Assembly (NCBI GenBank): GCA_007132495.1
Contig: SLOL01000031.1
Coordinates: forward strand, 1 to 36,373
Direction: 5' to 3'
DNA from: Balneolales bacterium
GTDB lineage: Bacteria > Bacteroidota > Rhodothermia > Balneolales > Natronogracilivirgulaceae
DNA length: 36,373 nt
Below the pieces are notes generated by a model. It had not been told where the DNA came from. It saw only the letters and a program-made list of their open reading frames with translations, and did no database searches. The position numbers were made by a program, and so were the translations under genes. Of the stretch, positions 1 to 9,897 are shown piece after piece (positions within the stretch are counted from its first letter, which is position 1; every line of letters starts with the position of its first letter).

Positions 1-1223
<1,223 letters not shown>

Positions 1224-1235
1224 CTATGAACAACA

Positions 1236-1264
1236 CAAAAAAAGAGGTGCCGAAGCACCTCTTT
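1236..1264 (-). terminator. Rho-independent terminator after the STAS gene
   Basis: A perfect 10-bp stem (1241-1250 pairing with 1255-1264) closes a four-base loop that reads TTCG on the minus strand, a very stable tetraloop. A run of T follows on the minus strand (rc of 1237-1243). It sits between the end of the STAS gene and the purA start, so it should end transcripts coming from secDF-STAS before purA. Confidence 0.9.
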
Positions 1265-1296
1265 CTGGATTCGGTTGTAACAAATAATAAAGTGGA

Positions 1297-1644
1297 TTAT
1301 TCTTTTTTGGAAAAAGACGCTACTGCCTCATCGAGTGACCGGTAGTGATCAAAAACAGTGATGAGTTTGGTGATCATCAGCAGGCTTTCGATCTTGTCGG
1401 AGGCGTTTGCGATACGCAGGTCTCCTCCGGCATTTCTCATGGTGGTCAGTGCACCGATCAGCATTCCGAGACCGGAAGAGTTCATGAATTTGACACGGCT
1501 CAGATCAACCACGGCATTTTTTTTGCCCTGATCAATGAGTTCGTGAAGTTTTTCATTCAGGGTAAGCGCATTAGGGCCTCCCATGACATTACCTTTGAAT
1601 TCGATTACGACACAATTGTATCGTTCAGATACATTGAAGCTCAT
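1297..1644 (-). CDS. STAS-domain protein, anti-sigma factor antagonist-like
   Basis: A 115-residue single-domain STAS protein of the SpoIIAA/RsbV type. The hallmark segment VKFMNSSGLGMLIGAL holds adjacent serines 56 and 57; one of these is the position phosphorylated by HPK/RsbW-type kinases in this family. Family knowledge: such proteins bind an anti-sigma kinase when unphosphorylated and free a sigma factor or another partner. No RsbW-like kinase, phosphatase or sigma gene is visible in the window, so the partner is unknown. It lies 39 bases after secF on the same strand and could be co-transcribed with secDF; it ends in a strong terminator. The ATG at 1644 gives a normal full-length domain. 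The fold call is firm; the pathway is not established. Confidence 0.88.
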   Translation of the reverse strand: MSFNVSERYNCVVIEFKGNVMGGPNALTLNEKLHELIDQGKKNAVVDLSRVKFMNSSGLGMLIGALTTMRNAGGDLRIANASDKIESLLMITKLITVFDHYRSLDEAVASFSKKE

Positions 1645-1683
1645 AAGCTGTAGGTTATAGTGTTAAGCGTAGTAAACCGAAAA

Positions 1684-2601
1684 TCAGGCTACGTTTTTGC
1701 GTGTTTTCAACTGGAGATCAACCAATAGTGCACTTGAAACAAAGATCGAGCTGTAGGTTCCGAGCAGTACTCCAAGTATAAGGGCAAAAGAGAGCCCTTT
1801 CAATACATCTCCTCCGAAAATAAACAGTATCGTGACTACAAACAAGGTGGTTAATGAGGTTACTACCGTTCGACTGAGCGTGTTGTTGACACTCCGGTTG
1901 ACCATCTTGTCAAAACTTTCGGTTTTGAAGATCAGGGAGTTCTCCCGGATGCGGTCGAATACCACCACGGTATCGTTCAGCGAATAACCCACAATGGTCA
2001 GAAACGCCGCGATCAGCGACTGGTTGATATCCAGACTGAACGGTACCAATCCGTGAAGTATCGTGAAGATGCCAAGGGTGATGATTACATCGTGTGCCAG
2101 TGCCGCCACCGCTCCGGCCGAATACGACCATTTTTTAAATCGTATCAGGATGTAGAGGAAGATAACGATAAGGGCGAATATGATGGACATCAAAGCGGCA
2201 TTTCTCAGGTCATCGGCAAAACTCGGACCGACATTTTCGGTCTGAACGATCGTTGCCGGATTGTTCGGAAAAGTGGATGCCGCCGTCGAGAGTACGGTTT
2301 GCTGAACCTCGGAAGTCGGCAATTCGGTGTCGACCCGGATCAACACATCCTCGCCGACCCCGAACCGTCTGACATCCGGCATGGCACCCAAAGGTTCGGT
2401 TAGTTCAACGCGCAGATCATCCACCGAAGCCGGTTCCTCAAACTGGAGGATGATCTCTATACCGCCGCGGAAATCGATACCGTACTGCAGACCGCGTCCG
2501 AAAATGGCAACCAGTGAAATGATGACCAGCGTGATTGAGATGACATACCCGATCTTGCGATGCGGGATAATGGTGTAATTTGCAGTTTCAAAGAGTCTCA
2601 T
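1684..2601 (-). CDS. secF: Protein translocase subunit SecF
   Basis: SecF works with SecD beside SecYEG in the inner membrane and uses ion-motive force to help pull proteins out on the periplasmic side. The 305-residue protein has one N-terminal membrane segment (about residues 18-36), then the family motif YGIDFRGGIEIILQF, a periplasmic domain up to about residue 130, and a C-terminal block of five membrane segments. That block includes GYSLNDTVVVFDRIREN, the conserved SecD/SecF core motif carrying the functional Asp. It lies 43 bases downstream of secD in the usual secD-secF order. Length and architecture are normal for an unfused SecF. The ATG at 2601 is the natural start. Confidence 0.97.
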   Translation of the reverse strand: MRLFETANYTIIPHRKIGYVISITLVIISLVAIFGRGLQYGIDFRGGIEIILQFEEPASVDDLRVELTEPLGAMPDVRRFGVGEDVLIRVDTELPTSEVQQTVLSTAASTFPNNPATIVQTENVGPSFADDLRNAALMSIIFALIVIFLYILIRFKKWSYSAGAVAALAHDVIITLGIFTILHGLVPFSLDINQSLIAAFLTIVGYSLNDTVVVFDRIRENSLIFKTESFDKMVNRSVNNTLSRTVVTSLTTLFVVTILFIFGGDVLKGLSFALILGVLLGTYSSIFVSSALLVDLQLKTRKNVA

Positions 2602-2644
2602 GTCTGTAGAAAATTTGTGTTAAAAAAAATTGTGGTAACAGGGA

Positions 2645-4477
2645 TTAACCATAACTGACATTCCATTTTTTGTCCCTGGTCATCCAGTCGACAATCACCC
2701 GGGTGATGATGATGGCGCTGAACAGGGAAGCTGCAATACCGGCCATAAGGGTGATGGCGAAGCCTTTGATGGGCCCCACACCAAAACTGAAGAGAATGAC
2801 GGCGGTCAGGAATGTCGTGATATTCGCATCCAGAATGGCGCTCATGGAATTGGAGTATCCGCTGTCGATGGCTGCGATGAGACTCTTTCCGGCACGCAGC
2901 TCTTCACGGATACGGTCGAATATCAGTACGTTGGCATCCACCGCCATACCGATGGTCAACACAATACCGGCGATACCGGGCAGGGTTAGTGTGGCGTTAA
3001 ACGCAGCCAGAATTCCCATAATAAAGATAATGTTGAGCACCAGGGCAATATCGGCAATGGCGCCCCCCGCGCGGTAGTAAAAGATCATGAAGAAAGCCAC
3101 CAGAACGAGTCCGATCATGGCGGAGTTGAATCCTGCACGAATGGACGCTTCGCCGAGGGTAGGTCCGACAGTACGTTCCTGGACGATATCCAGTGGAGCC
3201 GGGAGGGCCCCTGACATCAGGATGTTGACCAAATCCTCCGCTTCGGCACTGCTGGCCAGTCCGGTGATGGAGGAGCGACCGCCGGTAATTTGGCCCTGTA
3301 CGACCGGGTAGGAATAAATCACCCCGTCCAGGGCAATAGCAATGGGTCTTCCGATATTGGCACCGGTGATTCGTGCCCAGACACGGGCACCCTGTCGATC
3401 CATAGTCATGGATACTTCCGGCCGGTTGGTATGCTGATCAAAGGACGGCCGCGCTTCGGTAATCACATCTCCGGTGAGTTCTACCTGCCGGCGGACGCCT
3501 ATCAGTGAATAGTATCCCTGGCCTTCGGATTCAAATTGCGGGTTGGCGGTCCACATCAATTCGATATCACGGGGCAGGAGGCGGCGAACTTCATTTGTGC
3601 CAAGCAGTTGATTGACCTCAGCAGTATCGGAGGCAGCGGCCGAACCGAATGTCACTCCCTGTCCCTGTGGTATCATGGCCTGAAGAAGGGGATTGTCCTG
3701 CTGCTGCGCTTCGATATCCTCCCACTCTTCCTGCAGGTCGATATCATCCTGATCGTCGTCAGGATCATAGTAGGCGATGATCTGCTCCAGTGAGTGCCGC
3801 AGGTCATCGGGATCGGCGGTGAGTCTGAATTCCAGCCGGGCAGTGCCGCGGAGGAGGTCGCGCACCCGCTCTTCATCCGTAACGCCCGGCAGTTCCACAA
3901 CCAAACGGTTGTTACCCTGGCGAACGATGGAGGGCTCGGTCACCCCGAAACGATCCACCCGGTTGCGGACAATTTCAATGGCACGATTGACAGCAGCATC
4001 GCGCTGATCCTGAAGCCACTCATGTATCTGGGCATTTTCGGATCGTCGTGTGATGTTATCGGCATCGGAACGGAAGTAGCGACTCAACCGGGCATCAGGA
4101 TCACGCTCTTCGAAGACCTCGACAAATTCGTTTATTACATCCGTATTGTTATCCTGTGCCCTTTGTGCCGCCGTACTCAGGACTTCACTGAATTCATCAT
4201 CAGCATACTCACCGGCAAGCTCACGGATCAGCTGACCGGTTGCCAGTTCAAGCGTTACGTGCATTCCACCCTGAAGATCCAGGCCCAGGGTCAGCGTCTT
4301 CTCTCGCAAGTTGTCTATTCGTATTTCATTGGCTTGCACATATTCAATACGCTCTTCTTCCGGCATTCTGTCAATGTTCCGCATTTCCAGCCAAAACTGA
4401 AATGAGGGAAACAGGTAATAGATCGTCATAGCTAAAAAAGCGACGATAAAAGCCAGTTTGGTTCCATTTCCTTTCAT
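2645..4477 (-). CDS. secD: Protein translocase subunit SecD
   Basis: SecD is the large periplasmic-domain partner of SecF in the inner-membrane translocase accessory complex. From the ATG at 4477 it is 610 residues: a membrane segment at about 8-26, the GLDLQGGMHVTLEL motif near 65-78, a long periplasmic region with GVTEPSIVRQGNNRLVVELPG, and a five-segment C-terminal bundle with GMAVDANVLIFDRIREEL. A TTG four codons upstream (4489) is in frame, but the ATG begins the natural sequence MKGNGTKLAF, and neither has a convincing Shine-Dalgarno site. The periplasmic part carries an acidic, Gln-rich stretch (DDDQDDIDLQEEWEDIEAQQQ region) that looks like a lineage insert. No yajC is adjacent. Confidence 0.96.
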   Translation of the reverse strand: MKGNGTKLAFIVAFLAMTIYYLFPSFQFWLEMRNIDRMPEEERIEYVQANEIRIDNLREKTLTLGLDLQGGMHVTLELATGQLIRELAGEYADDEFSEVLSTAAQRAQDNNTDVINEFVEVFEERDPDARLSRYFRSDADNITRRSENAQIHEWLQDQRDAAVNRAIEIVRNRVDRFGVTEPSIVRQGNNRLVVELPGVTDEERVRDLLRGTARLEFRLTADPDDLRHSLEQIIAYYDPDDDQDDIDLQEEWEDIEAQQQDNPLLQAMIPQGQGVTFGSAAASDTAEVNQLLGTNEVRRLLPRDIELMWTANPQFESEGQGYYSLIGVRRQVELTGDVITEARPSFDQHTNRPEVSMTMDRQGARVWARITGANIGRPIAIALDGVIYSYPVVQGQITGGRSSITGLASSAEAEDLVNILMSGALPAPLDIVQERTVGPTLGEASIRAGFNSAMIGLVLVAFFMIFYYRAGGAIADIALVLNIIFIMGILAAFNATLTLPGIAGIVLTIGMAVDANVLIFDRIREELRAGKSLIAAIDSGYSNSMSAILDANITTFLTAVILFSFGVGPIKGFAITLMAGIAASLFSAIIITRVIVDWMTRDKKWNVSYG

Positions 4478-4533
4478 AATAATTACCAATCAGGTCTGCG
4501 TGTTAAAAAACGTTTGTTATTTCAGATTTCATG

Positions 4534-4586
4534 GGACTCCCGAATGATCTGTCCGCATATTTCAAGAAACAGGGATAAGGGAGTCC
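4534..4586. promoter_or_regulatory. Long-range inverted repeat in the secD leader
   Basis: GGACTCCC at 4534-4541 and GGGAGTCC at 4579-4586 are perfect 8-bp complements separated by 37 bases. They sit 57-109 bases upstream of the secD ATG. A second, imperfect inverted repeat (CAGAT...ATCTG around 4613-4647) lies between this and the preceding gene and may be part of its transcript end. A role in secD expression is inference; a chance pairing is possible. I see no coding sequence in the 4478-4679 gap. Confidence 0.35.
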
Positions 4587-4679
4587 ATTCAGGTGGGAGG
4601 AAGCGGCGGCAAACAGATAAATAACGGCATTGAGCCGGTTATCTGATTCAGGGAATACAGGCCGCCGGCCGGCATGTTG

Positions 4680-5225
4680 CTACGGAGCTCCTATGGCAAT
4701 GCCACTCGCCATGGGCTTGAGAAGCATCCGGATATAATTCCAGGTTTCGCTGATCTGGCCGTATGCCCCTGTAACGAACCGAATCGAATTGACAAGTTGG
4801 TTCCACGTTGATTTGTCATCTTTTTCATTTGCAGGTGGTACCTGTGACTGGCGGTCGGTGATCATGACCGTATCCGTGGCAGTTGCCTGCTGGTGAATCG
4901 ACCATTTCAGCAAAAGGGTATTGTAAATGTCATCATCCGAAGTTCCTCCCTCATCAACAGGGAGCGTAAAGTCATCCGCATGTTCACCGACAATAGACGA
5001 AGCCTTGCGCAACAGACCGGGAATGTCTCCCTGTTCGGATCGCAGCGATGAAATTTTCTCATATACTACCGGATTATCGGTGTCGGATCGAAGTTCAAAC
5101 AGCCAGTTTGAAACCGATTCTCCCGCTTCCATGCGGTTCTGCTCAGGCCAAATCAATGCCACTGTACCTGAAACAAACAGGAACAATACCGCAATTTTGA
5201 TGATATGTGCTCGGAATAACGTCAT
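4680..5225 (-). CDS. Hypothetical membrane-anchored protein
   Basis: I do not recognise this 181-residue protein. It starts at an ATG (5225) and has a short N-terminus followed by one hydrophobic segment at about residues 8-26 (HIIKIAVLFLFVSGTVALIW), a likely uncleaved anchor or signal peptide. The rest is hydrophilic and acidic (DEGGTSDDDIY), with no cysteine pattern or catalytic motif I can name. The C-terminal third (NQLVNSIRFVTGAYGQISETWNYIRMLL) could form an amphipathic helix. It lies 95 bases downstream of uvrA and about 200 bases upstream of secD on the same strand. The ORF is clean and lies in a same-strand run, so it is probably real. It is most likely periplasmic and inner-membrane anchored; function unknown. 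Confidence 0.7.
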   Translation of the reverse strand: MTLFRAHIIKIAVLFLFVSGTVALIWPEQNRMEAGESVSNWLFELRSDTDNPVVYEKISSLRSEQGDIPGLLRKASSIVGEHADDFTLPVDEGGTSDDDIYNTLLLKWSIHQQATATDTVMITDRQSQVPPANEKDDKSTWNQLVNSIRFVTGAYGQISETWNYIRMLLKPMASGIAIGAP

Positions 5226-5320
5226 TAACTCAGCTAATATAAAGAATCAACACCAATCAGGCAATGGATTATCGCGTGATTTTAATCTTGCGCGTCCTGT
5301 TTCAAAAGCCTGGTAAGCTA

Positions 5321-8176
5321 TTATTCATCAAGCGTTTCGCTTTGTTGATTCTGCAATTCTTCCTTGAGGTAACGGCCGGTGTGCGATTTGTCGTTTTTTG
5401 CTATCTCTTCGGGGGTACCGGCAGCAACGATTGCTCCTCCTTCGGATCCCCCTTCCGGCCCCATGTCAATGATATGGTCAGAGGTCATCACAAGATCCAG
5501 GTTGTGCTCAATTACAATGACGGTATTTCCCTTGTTAACCAGTTTCTGAATGACTTCGACCAGCATACTGACATCCTGAAAGTGCAGTCCTGTGGTCGGT
5601 TCATCCATCACATAGAGGGTGTCGCCGGTGCCGATTTTGGAGAGTTCGCGGGCCAGTTTTATGCGCTGTGCCTCTCCACCCGAGATAGTGGTGCTGGATT
5701 GGCCAAGCGTAAGATAGCCCAGTCCTACCGAATTCATGGTCTCCAGAATGCGCTTTATCCGGGGTACCGAATCAAAAAACTCGGCGGCCTCCTCAATCTG
5801 CATCTCCAATACATCGGCAATGCTTTTTCCCTTGTAGTGGATGTCCAGTGTTTCCCGGTTATACCGTTTTCCATTACAGGACTCACAGGTTACATAGACA
5901 TCAGGCAGGAAATTCATCTCGATTTTTTTGACTCCATCTCCATTGCAGCTCTCGCATCGGCCTCCCTTGACATTGAAGGAGAAGCGCCCCTGACCGTAAC
6001 CCCGGATTTTAGCTTCCGGAAGTTCGGCGAAAAGTGAGCGTATGACATCGAACACTTTGGTGTAGGTGCCGGGATTGGAGCGGGGGGTACGGCCGATCGG
6101 ACTCTGGTCGATGGATATGACTTTGTTGAGGTGCTCCAATCCCCTGACGTCGTCGTATGGCAGAGGTACGGTTTTGGACTGGTAAAAGTGGCCGCTCAGT
6201 ATGGGCACTACGGTATGGTTGATCAGAGAACTTTTTCCGCTGCCGCTTACCCCGGTTACACAGATGAAGGTACCGAGCGGAAGGGTCAGGTCGATGTTTT
6301 TCAGATTGTGTCCGCGGGCTCCGGTGACCTGCAGATCCCGGTTATTGCCTTTCCGCCGCTTTTCCGGAAGGGTCATTTTCTCCTGGTAGCGCAAATAGCG
6401 GGCAGTCAGTGATTCCGGATCCAGTTGTTCGGGGTGGCCATGCGTCACAAGATGTCCGCCGAAACGTCCGGCTCCGGGACCCAGGTCCACTACATAGTCG
6501 GCGTGTTCGATGGTTTCGCGGTCATGTTCGACTACGATGACACTGTTGCCCAGGTCGCGCAGCAGTTTCAGGGAGTTGATGAGCTTGATGTTGTCGCGCT
6601 GATGAAGCCCGATGCTGGGTTCGTCGAGTATGTACAGGACACCCACCAGCTGGGTTCCGATTTGTGTCGCCAGCCGGATGCGCTGCGCCTCGCCTCCACT
6701 GATCGTCTGTGCTTCGCGATCCAGAGAAAGGTAGTTGAGTCCCACATTGAGCAGAAAATCGAGACGGTCGCGAATCTCCTTGACCACCTGGGAGGCAATC
6801 ACGCGCTGGCGCTCCGTCAGTTCAAGACGGTCGACGGTTTTACGGAGGGTGCGTATGTCCATGGTAACCAGGTCATGGATATTGTAGTCACCGAGCTTGT
6901 AGGAGAGGGCCTCTTTTTTCAGTCGGCCGCCTTTGCAGGAGCTGCAAACCACCCGGTTCATGAACGATTTTGCTTTTTCACGCTGACTGGGTGACTTCGA
7001 GGTTTCGTATTGCTCCCGTATGAGAGTTATGAGGCCCGGGAAGGTGTGTTTGTAGGTGACGTTGCTGTCCCGGAATTCATAGGATATATCGAACTTCCGG
7101 TTACCGCTTCCGTGCATGACCATGTCCACAAGTTCGTCGGGTAGGTCGGATATGGCTGTGGTGAACGAAGCGTCGTATGCACGAAACAGGGCTTCCAGTT
7201 GTTTATAGACAAAGATGCCCCGGGGTTTGCCGAGGTAACGGATAGCACCTTCACTGATGCTGAGTGTCCGGTTGGGAATGACCAGGCCGGTGTCTACATC
7301 GTACCGGTACCCCAGCCCGTCACATTCGGGACAGGCTCCATAAGGTGAGTTAAATGAAAACAGATTCGGGGCCGGCTCGTCATAGGAGAGACCGCTTTCG
7401 GGGTCGAACAGGTTTTGAGAGAACAGCATATCCCTGAAACCGCCGGATTCGTTCTTGTCTTCAACAGCCAGGATAAGATTGCCGTCAGCCATCTCGAGGG
7501 CTATTTGAACACTTTGTTCGATCCGGTTCCGGCTGTTTTCGGAAACCACAAAACGGTCGATAACCACTTCGATATTGTGGGTTTTATAGCGGTCGGCCTG
7601 CATTCCTTTTTCCAGTTCAAGAAACGCTCCGTCCACCCGTACCCGGATGAACCCCTGCTTGAGCGTCTGTTCGAAGAGCTCGCGGTAGTGGCCCTTACGT
7701 CCCCGGACAACCGGTGCCAGGCAGTAGGCCCGGGTGCCTTGCGGCAGTTGCATGATGCTGGCGACCACCTCCTCCGGGGTCTGCTTCTTCATCGGATTAC
7801 CGGTTAGATAGGAGTAGGGGGTCGCGGCGCGTGCAAAAAGCAGCCGGAGATAGTCATTGATCTCGGTGACTGTTCCGACGGTTGATCGCGGATTACGGCT
7901 GGATGTTTTCTGATCGATGGATATGACCGGCGAAAGTCCGTCGATGAAATCGGTGTCCGGCCGCTCCATCATTCCGAGAAACTGTCGGGCATAGGCCGAA
8001 AGCGACTCCATGAAGCGGCGCTGTCCTTCGGCGTATATGGTATCGTATGCAAGTGAGGTTTTTCCCGATCCGGAAATTCCCGTGATGACCACAAATTGAT
8101 CCCTCGGGATTTCCAGGTCGATATTTTTCAGGTTGTGTTCACGGGCGCCGTGAATGACGATGGAGTTTCCTGACAT
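5321..8176 (-). CDS. uvrA: Excinuclease ABC subunit A
   Basis: UvrA is the damage-sensing ATPase of nucleotide excision repair; a dimer loads UvrB on damaged DNA. From the ATG at 8176 it is 951 residues, close to the usual 940-950. It has the first Walker A at about 33-40 (GISGSGKT), zinc-binding cysteine pairs CPEC and CSSC, two ABC signatures with the form ISGGEAQRI, a second Walker A (GVSGSGKS), and the second zinc module with two CESCNG repeats. An in-frame upstream start at 8224 would add 16 unconvincing residues; MSGNSIVIHGAREHNLKNI is the normal UvrA beginning. It is divergent from tsaD across about 156 bases. Confidence 0.98.
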   Translation of the reverse strand: MSGNSIVIHGAREHNLKNIDLEIPRDQFVVITGISGSGKTSLAYDTIYAEGQRRFMESLSAYARQFLGMMERPDTDFIDGLSPVISIDQKTSSRNPRSTVGTVTEINDYLRLLFARAATPYSYLTGNPMKKQTPEEVVASIMQLPQGTRAYCLAPVVRGRKGHYRELFEQTLKQGFIRVRVDGAFLELEKGMQADRYKTHNIEVVIDRFVVSENSRNRIEQSVQIALEMADGNLILAVEDKNESGGFRDMLFSQNLFDPESGLSYDEPAPNLFSFNSPYGACPECDGLGYRYDVDTGLVIPNRTLSISEGAIRYLGKPRGIFVYKQLEALFRAYDASFTTAISDLPDELVDMVMHGSGNRKFDISYEFRDSNVTYKHTFPGLITLIREQYETSKSPSQREKAKSFMNRVVCSSCKGGRLKKEALSYKLGDYNIHDLVTMDIRTLRKTVDRLELTERQRVIASQVVKEIRDRLDFLLNVGLNYLSLDREAQTISGGEAQRIRLATQIGTQLVGVLYILDEPSIGLHQRDNIKLINSLKLLRDLGNSVIVVEHDRETIEHADYVVDLGPGAGRFGGHLVTHGHPEQLDPESLTARYLRYQEKMTLPEKRRKGNNRDLQVTGARGHNLKNIDLTLPLGTFICVTGVSGSGKSSLINHTVVPILSGHFYQSKTVPLPYDDVRGLEHLNKVISIDQSPIGRTPRSNPGTYTKVFDVIRSLFAELPEAKIRGYGQGRFSFNVKGGRCESCNGDGVKKIEMNFLPDVYVTCESCNGKRYNRETLDIHYKGKSIADVLEMQIEEAAEFFDSVPRIKRILETMNSVGLGYLTLGQSSTTISGGEAQRIKLARELSKIGTGDTLYVMDEPTTGLHFQDVSMLVEVIQKLVNKGNTVIVIEHNLDLVMTSDHIIDMGPEGGSEGGAIVAAGTPEEIAKNDKSHTGRYLKEELQNQQSETLDE

Positions 8177-8332
8177 GTTTCCGTGTTGCAAATGATGTGA
8201 TAAAGGAATTGCGTTACAATACATATTTTAAACCGGAAATCCCTGCCAAATCATTCGTATCTTTTGAAAGATTTTTCCCGGTTGCGGCATATGCAATATC
8301 TGATCAGAAAGAAACGACAAAACAAGTGCAAT

Positions 8333-9355
8333 ATGATGATCCTGGGCATCGAATCATCCTGTGATGAAACGGCAGCGGCTGTCTATGACGGTGCGCAATT
8401 GCTTTCCAATGTGGTTGCTTCCCAGAACGATCATATCGATTACGGGGGGATTGTACCGGAACTGGCTTCCCGGGCGCATGAACGGGTTATCTGGGATACG
8501 GTGGCACAAGCGATGTCGGATGCCGGCGTGACGCGCGAACACATTGATGCCATTGCGGTAACCGAAGGGCCGGGTCTGATGGGCTCGCTACTGGTCGGAC
8601 TCTGTTTTGCCAAAGGGCTGTCGGTGCAGTGGCAAAAACCGGTGATCGGTGTCAATCACATTGATGCCCATATCTATGCCACGTTCATCGATGAGAAACC
8701 GGAGCTGCCGTTTGTAAGCCTGGTTGTCTCCGGCGGACACACTCAGTTGTTCCACGTGCCCCGTCCGCTCCGCCATGAAATAATGGGCCAGACCCGCGAT
8801 GATGCGGCGGGTGAGGCATTTGACAAAATCGGAAAGCTTTTGGGACTGGACTATCCCGCCGGGCCTGTCATGGATCGCCTTGCGGCATCCGGTGACGCTT
8901 CCTTTTACGATTTCCCAAGGGCAATGCTCAGGAAAGGACTTGATTTCAGCTTTTCGGGCCTCAAAACCAGTGTCCTTTACTATATTCAGGATATTCCCGA
9001 AGAACAACGTGACGATTACCTGAAAAAGCATTTGAATGATTTGTGCGCAAGCATTTCGGCGGCTATCACCGATGTTCTGATCCACAAACTGCGTCAGGCG
9101 GTCCGGGAAACCGGTGTTAAGAGTGTCGTTATCGCCGGCGGGGTCTCGGCCAACAGTATGCTGCGTGAAAAGGCTCGTAAGATGACCGGTCAATTGGGGA
9201 TCTCGCTGCACATACCCCATCCGGAATACTGTACCGACAATGCCGCCATGATCGCCGTCACCGGCTGGTTCAAAGCCAGGGAGGGGCAGTACGATGATCT
9301 GCGGCTGAAGCCCTACGCCCGCCATCAGTGGGACAAGAAGTCATCTGCTGTTTAG
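8333..9355 (+). CDS. tsaD: tRNA N6-adenosine threonylcarbamoyltransferase TsaD
   Basis: TsaD transfers the threonylcarbamoyl group to A37 of tRNAs that read ANN codons, working with TsaB and TsaE; it is essential in most bacteria. The product is 340 residues from the ATG at 8333 (or 339 from the next codon, also ATG). It begins MMILGIESSCDETAAAVYDG, the universal Kae1/TsaD N-terminus. The metal-binding histidines are in GVNHIDAHIYATF (His109 and His113), and the nucleotide-binding SGGHTQL and AGGVSANSMLREK motifs are intact. The same frame is open back to 8264, but the added 23 residues are unlike the family. It is convergent with rnhA, with 90 bases between and no clear terminator. Confidence 0.97.
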   Translation: MMILGIESSCDETAAAVYDGAQLLSNVVASQNDHIDYGGIVPELASRAHERVIWDTVAQAMSDAGVTREHIDAIAVTEGPGLMGSLLVGLCFAKGLSVQWQKPVIGVNHIDAHIYATFIDEKPELPFVSLVVSGGHTQLFHVPRPLRHEIMGQTRDDAAGEAFDKIGKLLGLDYPAGPVMDRLAASGDASFYDFPRAMLRKGLDFSFSGLKTSVLYYIQDIPEEQRDDYLKKHLNDLCASISAAITDVLIHKLRQAVRETGVKSVVIAGGVSANSMLREKARKMTGQLGISLHIPHPEYCTDNAAMIAVTGWFKAREGQYDDLRLKPYARHQWDKKSSAV

Positions 9356-9445
9356 GGAACCTATCCGGACAAGAAGAATCGCGTTATCCGGCTTATGAGG
9401 TGCCGGGAGTTTTTGGTCAGGGTGATCGACCGGATTTCGGAAAAT

Positions 9446-9895
9446 TTATCCGCTCTGCGTCTTTTTGCACGCCTCAACGGCAAGGCGATCCACACGATTG
9501 TTGCGCTCATCATCTGCGTGTCCCTTTACCTTTACCCACTCCACATCATGGGGCTGCATCGCATCCAGCAGTTCCTGCCACAAATCCCGGTTTTCAACCG
9601 GTTTTTTGTCGGCTTTTTTCCAGCCGCGCCGCAGCCAGTTATCCACCCAGCCTTGCGTGAAAGCATTTATGATAAGGGCACTGTCACTGTGAATGGATAC
9701 ACGACAAGGTTTTTTTAACGATTCAAGCGCTTTGATGACAGCGGTCAGCTCCATCCGGTTATTGGTTGTGTCGCGTGCGCCGCCACTGATCGTCTTCTCC
9801 TTGCCCTGCCATTGCAACAGGGCTCCCCATCCACCGGGGCCGGGATTTCCGCTGCAGGCGCCATCGGTATAAACGGTAATATGCGGTTTCTTCAT
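9446..9895 (-). CDS. rnhA: Ribonuclease HI
   Basis: RNase HI cuts the RNA strand of RNA-DNA hybrids, removing primers and R-loops. From the ATG at 9895 the protein has 149 residues, a normal length. The four catalytic carboxylates are visible: Asp11 (YTDGACSGNPG), Glu49 (NNRMELTAV), Asp71 (IHSDSALIINAF) and Asp136 (NNRVDRLA). The basic handle region WLRRGWKKADKKPV is present. A TTG two codons upstream (9901) is in frame but would overlap the pyrF stop; the ATG leaves a 2-base gap after pyrF. The tight spacing implies a pyrF-rnhA operon. Confidence 0.96.
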   Translation of the reverse strand: MKKPHITVYTDGACSGNPGPGGWGALLQWQGKEKTISGGARDTTNNRMELTAVIKALESLKKPCRVSIHSDSALIINAFTQGWVDNWLRRGWKKADKKPVENRDLWQELLDAMQPHDVEWVKVKGHADDERNNRVDRLAVEACKKTQSG

Positions 9896-9897
9896 GG

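Noticed and set aside
5264-6037. 257-codon plus-strand frame at the 3' end of uvrA
   Set aside because: Lies almost wholly opposite uvrA; the protein looks like a reversed-frame artefact.
8588-9325. 245-codon minus-strand frame opposite tsaD
   Set aside because: Antisense shadow; TsaD on plus has all family motifs.
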